From assembly GCF_009604425.1 (NCBI RefSeq), contig NZ_WEGI01000021.1, positions 1-64,000 of the forward strand: a stretch of DNA of 64,000 nucleotides, read 5' to 3'. Origin of the DNA: Nocardia aurantia (GTDB taxonomy: Bacteria > Actinomycetota > Actinomycetes > Mycobacteriales > Mycobacteriaceae). Under the pieces are notes generated by a model, which was not told the origin of the DNA, ran no database searches, and worked only from the letters and a program-made list of their open reading frames with translations. Shown piece by piece: positions 54,032 through 63,447 of the stretch (positions are counted from its first letter, which is position 1; each line of letters opens with the position of its first letter). Position numbers and translations under genes: made by a program.

Positions 54032-54271
54032 CTATTTACTCGTCGCTTTGCGGCGATTCGCGCCACCCCGGCTGCGGAGTTGCACATGCGACTCCACGAG
54101 CACGTTGTGAATGAAACCGTATGAGCGGCCGGTCTCCCGGGCCAGCGAACGGATGCTGGCACCCGCCTCGTACTGCTTCTTCAACTGGGTTTGCAGTCGG
54201 TCTCGCGACTTCCCGGTGACGCGCGTGCCCTTACCCAATGCAGATTTCCCCTGTGCGGGCCTGTCACTCAT
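54032..54271 (-). CDS. small helix-turn-helix protein (Rv1473A-like)
   Basis: A 79-residue basic protein with a single helix-turn-helix: RDRLQTQLKKQYEAGASIRSLARETGRSYGFIHNVLVESHVQLRSRGG. The sequence ends Arg/Lys-rich. It matches the small regulator Rv1473A, which in M. tuberculosis is next to the ABC-F gene Rv1473, as here. Small HTH proteins of this type are common in Actinobacteria and bind DNA as dimers; the targets are unknown. It is convergent with the ATP-grasp gene, 30 bases away. Confidence 0.88.
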   Translation of the reverse strand: MSDRPAQGKSALGKGTRVTGKSRDRLQTQLKKQYEAGASIRSLARETGRSYGFIHNVLVESHVQLRSRGGANRRKATSK

Positions 54272-54399
54272 GGCTTCCTCCGGTCGCCCTGCAGCCTCAT
54301 TCCAGGCTAGACACTCCGGCGTCCGTGATCAACGCTTTGATGTGATTCGGATCACGAAATCTCGACAAAAGGTATGCGAGGTCCGAGGAGCCAAGGGGT

Positions 54400-56031
<1,632 letters not shown>

Positions 56032-56203
56032 AAAGGTCTCCTCGAGCTGATGTGTACGGGGTTGGCGGCTCGTGCAGTGTGCTCCCGCTACCCGCACGCC
56101 GACCACCGAGTTTACCGGTCTCCCGCCCGACGACCTCATCGCGCCGGTAACGAGGCCGCGACGAGCCTCCCCGGGGTGGTCCGGCTCCGGTAGCGTCCGA
56201 GCC

Positions 56204-56968
56204 ATGACCGACGACGTGGCGGGCAGGGGCGCACTGGTCACCGGCGCGAGCCGGGGCATCGGGAAGGCGATCGCGGCGGAACTGCTCGCCCGCGGGGCCC
56301 ACGTGTTGATCACCGCGCGCAAACCCGAGTCGCTGGCGGTCGCGGCCGAGGAACTGCGGGCCCTCGGTCATCCGGGCCGGGTCCTGACCCAGGCGGGCAA
56401 TTCCGGCGATGCCACCGCCCGCGGCGACGCCGTGATGACGGCCGTGGCCGAATTCGGCTCGCTGGACATCCTGGTCAACAACACCGGCATCAACCCGGTG
56501 TTCGGCGCGCTGATGGACGCCGACCTGGACGCGGTCCGCAAGATCTTCGACGTGAACGTCGTCGCCACCCTCGGCTACATCCAGGAGGCGTACCGGGCCT
56601 GGATGCGGACCCACGGCGGCGCGATCGTCAACATCGCCAGCGTGGCCGGGCTGCGGTCCACCGGAGTGATCGCCGCGTACGGCGCCTCCAAGGCGGCGCT
56701 GATCCGCCTCACCGAGGAACTGGCCTGGCAGCTGGGTCCGTCGATCCGGGTCAACGCGGTCGCGCCCGGCGTGGTGAAGACCGCGTTCGCCGGGGCGCTC
56801 TACTCCGCCGGTGAGGAGACCGCGGCGGCCGCGTACCCGATGAAGCGCCTGGGCACCCCCGAGGACGTGGCCGCGCTGGTCGGCTTTCTCGTCTCGGACC
56901 GCGCGGCGTGGATCACCGGCGAGGTGGTCCGGGTCGACGGCGGCCTGCTGGCCACCGGCGGCATCTGA
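56204..56968 (+). CDS. short-chain dehydrogenase/reductase
   Basis: A 254-residue classical SDR of FabG type: GALVTGASRGIGKAIAAELLARGAHVLITARKPESL, NNTG at strand 4, catalytic Ser in NIASVAG, YGASK and the ending VVRVDGGLLATGGI. The Arg after strand 2 (TARKPESL) favours NADP(H). It is divergent from the ABC-F gene across 172 bases and convergent with the proline-rich membrane protein, seven bases apart, so it is expressed alone. Its substrate is unknown; fatty acyl or small ketone reduction is typical. Confidence 0.9.
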   Translation: MTDDVAGRGALVTGASRGIGKAIAAELLARGAHVLITARKPESLAVAAEELRALGHPGRVLTQAGNSGDATARGDAVMTAVAEFGSLDILVNNTGINPVFGALMDADLDAVRKIFDVNVVATLGYIQEAYRAWMRTHGGAIVNIASVAGLRSTGVIAAYGASKAALIRLTEELAWQLGPSIRVNAVAPGVVKTAFAGALYSAGEETAAAAYPMKRLGTPEDVAALVGFLVSDRAAWITGEVVRVDGGLLATGGI

Positions 56969-56975
56969 GATCGGA

Positions 56976-57908
56976 TCAGCGGAAGCTCAGCGCACCCGTC
57001 ATGTCGGTCTGCCGGTAGTGGAGGTAGTCCTTCGCGCGGTCCTCGGTGACCGCCGGCGTGGTGGTCACGAAAGTGACGACCACGAAATCCTTCTCCGCGT
57101 CGGCGACCCACTTGCCCACGGCGAAGTTGCCGATGTAGCTACCGGGCCGCAGCTTGATGTCGCTGTCGCTGATCGTCTCGGCGGCGGTGTCGGCGTGGTC
57201 GGCGTCCTGCATGCCGAGCACGTACTCGGTCAGCATCAGCGCGCCGCCCTCGGACCGGTACACCATCTCCGCGGCGTATTTGCAGCCCATCCCGGTGAGC
57301 GCGCCGTCGACCTCGAAGTCGGCGCAGCTGGAGTGGTCACGGCCCTCGACCCAGTCCGCGTGGAAGGAGACGCTGCCCAGCTTGAAGTTCCAGTCCTTGG
57401 CGACCTCGTTGTAGCTGAAGTGCCGGGAGGCGGCGACGCTGCTCGTGGTCGGCCGGGCCACCGACGAACTCGCGGCGCTCGACGACGCCGCCGAGGAGGT
57501 GACGGTGGAGGTCGCCGACGCGTCGTTCTTCGAACTGCCGCCGCTGTTGGCGATCACCGCGACCACGCCGATCCCGATGATCAGCAGCACCACCACGGCG
57601 ACCACGACCCCGATCACCGCACCGCTGCCACCGGACCTACGCGGCGGCGGAGTCGGATAACCGCCCTGATAGGGCGGCGGCGGGGCGGGCTGCCAGGTCT
57701 GCGGCGGGGTGGGCGGCGGCGGGGGCGGGGTGGCCCAGGCCTGGGTCGGGGGCGCCGGGGACGCCTGTACGGTCTGCGCGGCGGGAGTGGGCGTGGAGCC
57801 CCAATTGGGTTGCGGAGCATTCCAATTGGATTGATTGGCGTCGGGCTGCGACCACCATTCGGCCTCGTCGTGCGGCTCGGAGCCGGAGGGACCGGGGGGA
57901 TTCGTCAT
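56976..57908 (-). CDS. proline-rich single-pass membrane protein
   Basis: A 310-residue protein with an N-terminal cytoplasmic Pro/Gln/Trp-rich region (residues 15-90, e.g. ATPPPPPPTPPQTWQPAPPPP), one membrane helix (GAVIGVVVAVVVLLIIGIGVVAVIA, near 97-121), a Ser/Ala/Thr-rich stalk (SSAASSSAASSS), and an extracellular domain of about 150 residues with two Cys (SSCADFEV, MGCKYAA). Such membrane proteins with an externally exposed domain are frequent in Nocardia and Mycobacterium; function is unknown. GGAAGG lies nine bases before the ATG. Confidence 0.85.
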   Translation of the reverse strand: MTNPPGPSGSEPHDEAEWWSQPDANQSNWNAPQPNWGSTPTPAAQTVQASPAPPTQAWATPPPPPPTPPQTWQPAPPPPYQGGYPTPPPRRSGGSGAVIGVVVAVVVLLIIGIGVVAVIANSGGSSKNDASATSTVTSSAASSSAASSSVARPTTSSVAASRHFSYNEVAKDWNFKLGSVSFHADWVEGRDHSSCADFEVDGALTGMGCKYAAEMVYRSEGGALMLTEYVLGMQDADHADTAAETISDSDIKLRPGSYIGNFAVGKWVADAEKDFVVVTFVTTTPAVTEDRAKDYLHYRQTDMTGALSFR

Positions 57909-58013
57909 CGCTGCCAACCTTCCGCAGCCGGAGTCGCCGTGGCACCCGTGAGCGGTCGTCCCCCCGGGCTGTGTTTTCGACAGTACCGCACCCGTCCGGG
58001 CCGGTGACCACCC

Positions 58014-59150
58014 ATGGTGGACTCGTCTGCTGCAATCTTCATCGTGACCGATCTCATCGTCTGCGGGCTCGGCCCGGCCGGGCGAGCGCTCGCGCATCGT
58101 GCGCGGGCACACGGTATATCGGTGCTGGCCATCGATCCGCATCCGGACCGCCACTGGACCGCGACGTATGCCGCATGGGCCGACGAACTTCCGGCATGGC
58201 TCCCGCCGCGGACGCTCGCGGCGGAGCTCCCGCGGCCGGTGGCCTGGGGCACCCGGCGGTTCGAGATCGACCGCCGCTATACGGTATTCGACAATGCGGC
58301 CCTGCGGGATTCGCTCGACCTCGAGGGCGTGCGAGTAATCGCGGGCACGGTAACCGACATCCGGCATGCCGGGGTGACCGACATCCGGCGCGACGGCGAC
58401 GGGACCGCCACGGTACGCCTGGCGTCCGGCGAGACCCACACCGCGCGACGGGTCGTCGACGCCCGCGGCGTGCGCCGCCGCCCGGAACTGGCCGAGCAGA
58501 CCGCCTTCGGCGTCATGGTGCCCCGGCAGCGCTGGGACGAGCCGCTTTTCATGGACTGGCGCCCGGACAACGGTGCCGCACCGACGGAACCACCGTCGTT
58601 CCTGTACGCGATCCCGCTGAACGACGAGACCGTCCTGCTGGAGGAGACCTGCCTGGCGGGCCGGCCCGCCCTCGACCTCGCGGTGCTCCGCGATCGGCTG
58701 CGCATCCGATTGCGCGGCCGCGGAATCGAACTCGACGGCACCGAGCCGACCGAGCGGGTGCGCTTCCCGGTGGAGGGCGGCCGCCCCGGCGCCGGCCGCT
58801 TCGGCGCCGCCGGCGGATTACTGCATCCCGCAACGGGTTACAGCGTCGCCGCGGCCCTCGCCACCGCGGACGCGGTCGCCACCGGCGAATCCATCTGGCC
58901 ATGGCAGGCGCGGGCCGTGCACGAGCTGCGCCGGACCGGCCTGCGTGCCCTGCTCACCCTGTCCCCCACCGAGATCCCGGTGTTCTTCGACGGCTTCTTC
59001 ACCCTCGCGCCGGAACGCCAGCGCGCCTACCTCTCCGACCGCGCGAACCTGCCCGGCATGGCCGCGACCATGCGCGACCTGTTCACCACGGTGCCCGCCG
59101 CGGTCCGGCTGAAACTGGTCACGGCGCCTCTCCGCGGCCGGCGCGGCTGA
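58014..59150 (+). CDS. lycopene cyclase-like flavoprotein
   Basis: A 378-residue FAD-dependent protein of the CrtY/CrtL family that cyclises lycopene ends. The N-terminal dinucleotide-binding motif DLIVCGLGPAGRALAHRARAHG begins about residue 12. The family's catalytic segment appears as PSFLYAIPLNDETVLLEETCLAG, and HPATGYSVAAALATADAV ends the FAD fold. A GTG at 58044 just before the Rossmann strand is an alternative start. No phytoene synthase or desaturase lies in the window, so carotenoid genes must be elsewhere, or it has another polyene substrate. Confidence 0.85.
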   Translation: MVDSSAAIFIVTDLIVCGLGPAGRALAHRARAHGISVLAIDPHPDRHWTATYAAWADELPAWLPPRTLAAELPRPVAWGTRRFEIDRRYTVFDNAALRDSLDLEGVRVIAGTVTDIRHAGVTDIRRDGDGTATVRLASGETHTARRVVDARGVRRRPELAEQTAFGVMVPRQRWDEPLFMDWRPDNGAAPTEPPSFLYAIPLNDETVLLEETCLAGRPALDLAVLRDRLRIRLRGRGIELDGTEPTERVRFPVEGGRPGAGRFGAAGGLLHPATGYSVAAALATADAVATGESIWPWQARAVHELRRTGLRALLTLSPTEIPVFFDGFFTLAPERQRAYLSDRANLPGMAATMRDLFTTVPAAVRLKLVTAPLRGRRG

Positions 59151-59230
59151 GCCCCACCGCCGGGATGATCGAGCCTCACCGGATTGTTGCGTCCGGCAGA
59201 TGTCGGTCGCAATGTCGGAGGGCGAATCCG

Positions 59231-60079
59231 GTGGAACTCGGTGTGTACGGGCTGAGCGCGAAAGCGGCACTGGCCCCGCAGATCACGGCACAGTTGGCGC
59301 GGAGGGCCGAGGAACTGGGATATCGCTCCTGGTGGGTGGGCGATCACGTCGTGCTGCCCAGTCCGCGCGTACCGGAGTCGCCGATGGCGCCCACCGATCC
59401 GATCCTGGATCCGCTGGTGCACCTGTCCTATGTGGCCGCGCTGACCGAGCGGCTGGAGCTCGGCACCGGGATTCTTATTCTGCCGCAAAGAAATCCGCTG
59501 GTACTGGCCAAACAGGTCGCGAGCCTGGACGTGCTGTCCGGCGGCCGGGTGCTGCTCGGAGTCGCGGCGGGTTATCTGGAACCGGAGATGACCGCGGTCG
59601 GCGTATCCCCGACCGAACGCGGTGGCCGCACCGACGAATACCTCGACGCCATGCGGCAGCTGTGGACAGCCCCGGCGCCCGCCTTCCACGGGAACTACGT
59701 GAATTTCGAACAGGTGGACGCACATCCACGCCCGGTGCGGCCGGACGGCCCGCGGATCGTGATCGGCGGTCACAGCCCGGCGGCGTACCGCCGCGCCGTG
59801 GCCAGAGGGCACGGATGGATCGGCAACGGCAGCGGCCCGGCCGACCTGGTCCGCCACCTCGACGGGCTGCGCACGGCGGCCACCGAGGTGGAGCGGCCGG
59901 CCCGCCTGGGGCGGTTGGAGATCAACTTCATGCAGCTCGACCCGGTCGAGGTGAGCGCGGACGACGCGCGGCGGTACGCCGACCTGGGCGTGGACCGGCT
60001 GCAGGTCTACCCACTGCCGCTGACTGATCCGAGGTCGGTGATCGCCTTCCTGGAGCGGCAGGCGCGGCTGCCCCATTGA
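59231..60079 (+). CDS. LLM-class F420-dependent oxidoreductase
   Basis: A 282-residue TIM-barrel oxidoreductase of the luciferase-like group using coenzyme F420. Family features: AEELGYRSWWVGDHVVLP, LELGTGILILPQRNPLVLAKQVASLDVLSGGRVLLGVAAGYLEPE, and ERGGRTDEYLDAMRQLW. These match actinobacterial F420 enzymes more than FMN monooxygenases. The GTG at 59231 follows GGAGGG; longer frames run through the cyclase gene and are noncoding. It is 80 bases after the cyclase gene. Substrate unknown. Confidence 0.9.
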   Translation: MELGVYGLSAKAALAPQITAQLARRAEELGYRSWWVGDHVVLPSPRVPESPMAPTDPILDPLVHLSYVAALTERLELGTGILILPQRNPLVLAKQVASLDVLSGGRVLLGVAAGYLEPEMTAVGVSPTERGGRTDEYLDAMRQLWTAPAPAFHGNYVNFEQVDAHPRPVRPDGPRIVIGGHSPAAYRRAVARGHGWIGNGSGPADLVRHLDGLRTAATEVERPARLGRLEINFMQLDPVEVSADDARRYADLGVDRLQVYPLPLTDPRSVIAFLERQARLPH

Positions 60080-60112
60080 GCGCGGTCGCCGCCGGGTGCA
60101 CCGACTAGGCTG

Positions 60113-60787
60113 ATGGGCATGCGAGTTCGACCGTGGCGGCGGCTGTACCTGGGCGCCGAGTACGCGGCGCTGTTCTTCGGCGGCACTACGGTTTACAACG
60201 CGTTGCTGCGCGGCAGATCGCCGATTCCGGCACTGCTCGCGCTCTCCGGCGGGGCGGCCTGGTATCTGCGGCGCTCACCGGATTTCGATCGGAAGGCGTT
60301 GTGGCGCAGCGAGGCGCTGCCCGGGCAGGCACGGCCGATGGCGGCGCTGGCGGGGTCGAGCGCGCTGGCGCTGACGGCGATGGTGGCGGCGCGGCACCGG
60401 GAGGATCTGTTCGATCTGCCGCGGCGCAATCCGCTGATCTGGCTCGCGGTGATGGTCCTGTATCCGGCGCTGAGCGTGTACCCGCAGGAGTTGATCTACC
60501 GGTCGTTCCTGTTCCACCGGTACGCACCGGTTTTCGGCGAGGGCCGCGGCCTGGTGGCGGCGAGCGCGGCCGCGTTCGGCTACGCGCACATCCTGTTCGG
60601 CAGCTGGTTCTCGGTGGCGGCCAGCGGGGCCGGTGGCTGGATCTTCGCGACCCGCTACGCGCGTACGCAGTCGCTGTTCACCGCGTCGGTCGAGCACTCG
60701 GTCTACGGGATCCTGGTCTTCACCGTCGGGCTCGGCCGGTACTTCTACCACGGCGCCGTACCGGAAGCCCGGCCGCGCACGGCCTGA
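60113..60787 (+). CDS. CPBP family intramembrane metalloprotease-like protein
   Basis: A 224-residue membrane protein with about six hydrophobic segments. The CPBP (Abi/CAAX protease) motifs appear as YPQELIYRSFLFHRY, AFGYAHILFG and SVEHSVYGILVF. In active proteases the first is EExxxR; here it is QExxxR, keeping the second Glu and Arg. Members cut membrane peptides or act in self-immunity to bacteriocins. ATG codons occur at 60113 and 60119; the first is used. It is convergent with the TetR gene. Confidence 0.85.
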   Translation: MGMRVRPWRRLYLGAEYAALFFGGTTVYNALLRGRSPIPALLALSGGAAWYLRRSPDFDRKALWRSEALPGQARPMAALAGSSALALTAMVAARHREDLFDLPRRNPLIWLAVMVLYPALSVYPQELIYRSFLFHRYAPVFGEGRGLVAASAAAFGYAHILFGSWFSVAASGAGGWIFATRYARTQSLFTASVEHSVYGILVFTVGLGRYFYHGAVPEARPRTA

Positions 60788-60827
60788 ATCCCACTCACAC
60801 CGCGTCCATCCGACATGGGCGGGGACC

Positions 60828-60844
60828 GCGCCGGACTCCGGCGC
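60828..60844. terminator. hairpin between convergent protease-like and TetR genes
   Basis: GCGCCGG-ACT-CCGGCGC is a seven-pair GC stem with a three-base loop ending exactly at the TetR stop codon. Its place between two convergent genes suits a bidirectional terminator, although it lacks T-runs. Confidence 0.45.
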
Positions 60845-61438
60845 TCACGCCCGCAGCGCCTCCAGCATGCGGGTGGCCTCCGCGACCACCGCGGGCAGCG
60901 CCGCGGCCGGATCATCGGTGCGCGCGAGCAACATTCCGGCCTCGCACAGCGCCCCGAACAGCAGATGACTGCGGATGCGCAGATCGCCCTCGGACAGTTC
61001 GCCGTCGGCGGCGGCGCGCGCCAGCCCCTCCGACAGCACCCGCAGGACGTGGTCGGCCTCGATCTCGCGCACCGCGTCCCAGCCCAGCACGGCGGGCCCG
61101 TCGAGCATGACGATTCGGCTGCACCGCGGACTCAGGTACAGGTTCAGGAACGTGGCACAGCCCTGGAGCAGGGCCGTCCAGGTGTCCGGCGCGGCCAGCG
61201 CGACCCGTTCCAGTTCGGCGGCCATCCACTGCTGTTCGGCCACGAAGACAGCGCGGAAGAGCGTGGCCTTGTCACCGAAGTGGTGATAGACGGCCCCTTT
61301 GGTGAGCCCCGCCTCGGTGGTGATCGCCTCGATGGAGGTGGCCGCGTACCCGTTGCCGCCGAACAACGCGCGCCCGGCCTCGACGAGCCGGCCCGTGGTC
61401 GAGTCGGTCCGCTCGGCCTGGGTGCGGCGGGTACTCAC
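60845..61438 (-). CDS. TetR family transcriptional regulator
   Basis: A 197-residue TetR regulator. Residues of about 15-60 make the DNA-binding part: TGRLVEAGRALFGGNGYAATSIEAITTEAGLTKGAVYHHFGDKATLF. The C-terminal part has the TetR_C pattern with LLQGCATFLNLYLSPRCSRIVMLDGPAVLGWD. It is divergent from two oxidoreductase genes; the 88-base gap is almost filled by a long palindrome, so it very probably represses both itself and those genes. Confidence 0.93.
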   Translation of the reverse strand: MSTRRTQAERTDSTTGRLVEAGRALFGGNGYAATSIEAITTEAGLTKGAVYHHFGDKATLFRAVFVAEQQWMAAELERVALAAPDTWTALLQGCATFLNLYLSPRCSRIVMLDGPAVLGWDAVREIEADHVLRVLSEGLARAAADGELSEGDLRIRSHLLFGALCEAGMLLARTDDPAAALPAVVAEATRMLEALRA

Positions 61439-61467
61439 CAGCCAAATGTAACCGGTTGTGCGCCTTG

Positions 61468-61518
61468 ACTTCCATACTGTGGGTATGTAAACCTCTTACA
61501 TACCCACAGTATGGAAGT
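61468..61518. promoter_or_regulatory. 51-bp nested palindromic operator
   Basis: Two perfect 23-base arms (61468-61490 and 61496-61518) flank a five-base centre ACCTC. Each arm is itself an imperfect palindrome: CATAC-TGTGG-GTATG at 61473-61487 and CATAC-CCACA-GTATG at 61499-61513, with centres 26 bases apart. Two dimer sites on a shared axis suggest that two TetR dimers occupy it. TTGACT at 61465 can serve as a -35 box for the plus strand. The site ends eight bases before the ATG at 61527. Confidence 0.8.
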
Positions 61519-61526
61519 TGATCACC

Positions 61527-62531
61527 ATGACGATCTACGCCATTTACGGGGCCTCGGGCCATACCGGCCGCCTCGTCACCTCCGAACTCCTCTCCCGCGG
61601 CAAGGATGTGATCCTGTCCGGCCGCGACCCCGGCCGCCTGGCCGCCCTCGGCCACCCGCAGATTCTGCCCGCCACCACCGACAAGCCGGAATCACTACGC
61701 GCACTTGCCGATTCGGCGGACATCATCGTGAACTGCGCGGGCCCGTTCGTCACCACCGGCCTGCCCGTCGCCACCGCCGCGGCCGCCGCCGGACGGCACT
61801 ACGTGGACCACGCCCTCGAAGTGCACCATGTCCGAAGGCTTTTCGACGAGTTCGGCGACCGGGCCGAACGCGGCGGTTTCACGATGCTGCCCGACGCGAG
61901 CTTCTACGGCGGCCTCGGCGACCTGCTGGCCGACGCGGTCGCCCGCGGCGTCTCCGACATCGAGCGGATCACCGTCGCGTACTCGGTTGCCAACTGGAAG
62001 CTGACCACCGGCGCGATGGCCACCGCGCGACTGCTGTTCGCCGACACCGACCGCATCGGATTCGCCGACGGCGCACTGCAATTCGGCTTCGTCGAACCAC
62101 GCAACGCGGTCTTCGCGTTCCCGCCGCCGGTCGGCCCGCGCACGATGATCGCCCCGGTCCCGTTCCCGGAGCCGTTCACGGTGCCCCGGCACGTCCGCAC
62201 CCGCGCCGTCGAAGCCCAGCTGACCGCCCGCACCTTCGAAGAGGAGAAGGCGTTCACCAGCGAGCACCTGACCGCCGAGGAGCGTTCCGACAGCGAATAC
62301 ACCGTCGCCGTCCAGGTTCTCGGCGCTCACGGCTCGGCCGCCGGCCACGTCCGCGGCCGCGACCTGTGGCGGGTCAGCGCGCTCATCGCCGCGGAGTCGG
62401 CCGTCCGGATCGCCGAAGGCCGGGTGAAGAGCGGCGTCATGAGCCCCGGCGAAGCCTTCGACGCCACGGAATTCCTTACCGCCCTTGCCGATCGAGGCGC
62501 CTTCACACTCGAACTCCCCGCACAGCCCTGA
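61527..62531 (+). CDS. saccharopine dehydrogenase-like NAD(P)-binding protein
   Basis: A 334-residue protein with an N-terminal Rossmann fold (MTIYAIYGASGHTGRLVTSELLSRGKDVILSGRDP) and the segment DIIVNCAGPFVTTGLPVATAAAAAGRHYVDHALEV that is typical of saccharopine-dehydrogenase/trans-acting enoyl reductase relatives. The reaction is unknown; the family includes carbonyl and enoyl reductases. The ATG at 61527 is used; an upstream TTG (61518) overlaps the operator. It is followed nine bases later by another oxidoreductase gene under the same operator. Confidence 0.85.
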   Translation: MTIYAIYGASGHTGRLVTSELLSRGKDVILSGRDPGRLAALGHPQILPATTDKPESLRALADSADIIVNCAGPFVTTGLPVATAAAAAGRHYVDHALEVHHVRRLFDEFGDRAERGGFTMLPDASFYGGLGDLLADAVARGVSDIERITVAYSVANWKLTTGAMATARLLFADTDRIGFADGALQFGFVEPRNAVFAFPPPVGPRTMIAPVPFPEPFTVPRHVRTRAVEAQLTARTFEEEKAFTSEHLTAEERSDSEYTVAVQVLGAHGSAAGHVRGRDLWRVSALIAAESAVRIAEGRVKSGVMSPGEAFDATEFLTALADRGAFTLELPAQP

Positions 62532-62540
62532 GGAGACACC

Positions 62541-63395
62541 GTGCCACCGATCCTCGTCACCGGCGCCGCCGGTGGACAACAGGGCGCCACCGGCCGCCGC
62601 GTCACCGAGACCCTGCTAGCCGCCGCCCACCAGGTCCACGCCTTCGTCCGCACCGACGACACCCGCGCCGCGCAACTGAAAGACCTCGGCGCGGAGGTGA
62701 TCGTGGGCGACCTGCGCGAGATAACCACCGTCCGCCCCGCCGTCCGCGACATCCACCGCGCCTATTTCACCTACCCCGTCACCGCCGGAATGCTCGACGC
62801 CACAGCCGTTTTCGCCGCCGCCGCCCACGACGAGGGCCTGGAGCGCGTCGTGGCGGTCTCCCAACTGGGCTCCGACCCGCAAGCAGGTACCCCGCACATG
62901 CGCCGCCACTGGGTCGCCGAGCAGGTACTCGACCGAGCCGACATCGGCGCCGTCCACCTACGCGCCGCCGTATTCTTCGAAAACCTGCGCGTAGTAATCG
63001 AACACACCGGCGCACTCACGCTGCCCCTCGGCTCCCCGGACACGGTCCTGCCCTTGATAGCGGCCGCCGACGTCGCCGACGTAGCCACCGCCGCCCTCCT
63101 CGCCCCCGCCCCACTCGACCCGGTCCACTGGCTGGCCGGCGAGATCACCACCGCCGCCGAAGCAGCCGACGCCTTCGGCGTCCGCTACGTGAACGTCGAC
63201 CCCGACCGATGGCAGGAAACCGCCACCGCCCTCTACCACGACGACATCGTCGTGGAACACCTCACAAACCTGTGGAAACTGTTCCGCGACATCGGATCCG
63301 GCCACAACCTGTACCAAGTCACGGCCTCGATCGAACACTTCACCGGCCACCCCCCGACCACCCTCCGCGAGTACCTCGCAGCCGAACAGCGCTAG
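62541..63395 (+). CDS. NmrA-like NAD(P)-binding protein
   Basis: A 284-residue atypical SDR. The start PPILVTGAAGGQQGATGRRVTETLLAAAHQVHAFVRTDD gives the NmrA-like cofactor loop; AYFTYPVTAGMLDATAVFAAAAHDEGLERVVAVSQLGSD follows. Relatives are quinone or redox sensors and small reductases. GAGGAGACACC precedes the GTG. It is in one operon with the upstream saccharopine-dehydrogenase-like gene and probably induced by the same TetR ligand, which suggests detoxification of a small electrophile or quinone. Confidence 0.88.
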   Translation: MPPILVTGAAGGQQGATGRRVTETLLAAAHQVHAFVRTDDTRAAQLKDLGAEVIVGDLREITTVRPAVRDIHRAYFTYPVTAGMLDATAVFAAAAHDEGLERVVAVSQLGSDPQAGTPHMRRHWVAEQVLDRADIGAVHLRAAVFFENLRVVIEHTGALTLPLGSPDTVLPLIAAADVADVATAALLAPAPLDPVHWLAGEITTAAEAADAFGVRYVNVDPDRWQETATALYHDDIVVEHLTNLWKLFRDIGSGHNLYQVTASIEHFTGHPPTTLREYLAAEQR

Positions 63396-63447
63396 CTTTT
63401 CACAAGCCTTTCGCCGTCATCGTCGGATCGATCCGGGGCGGTGTCGG

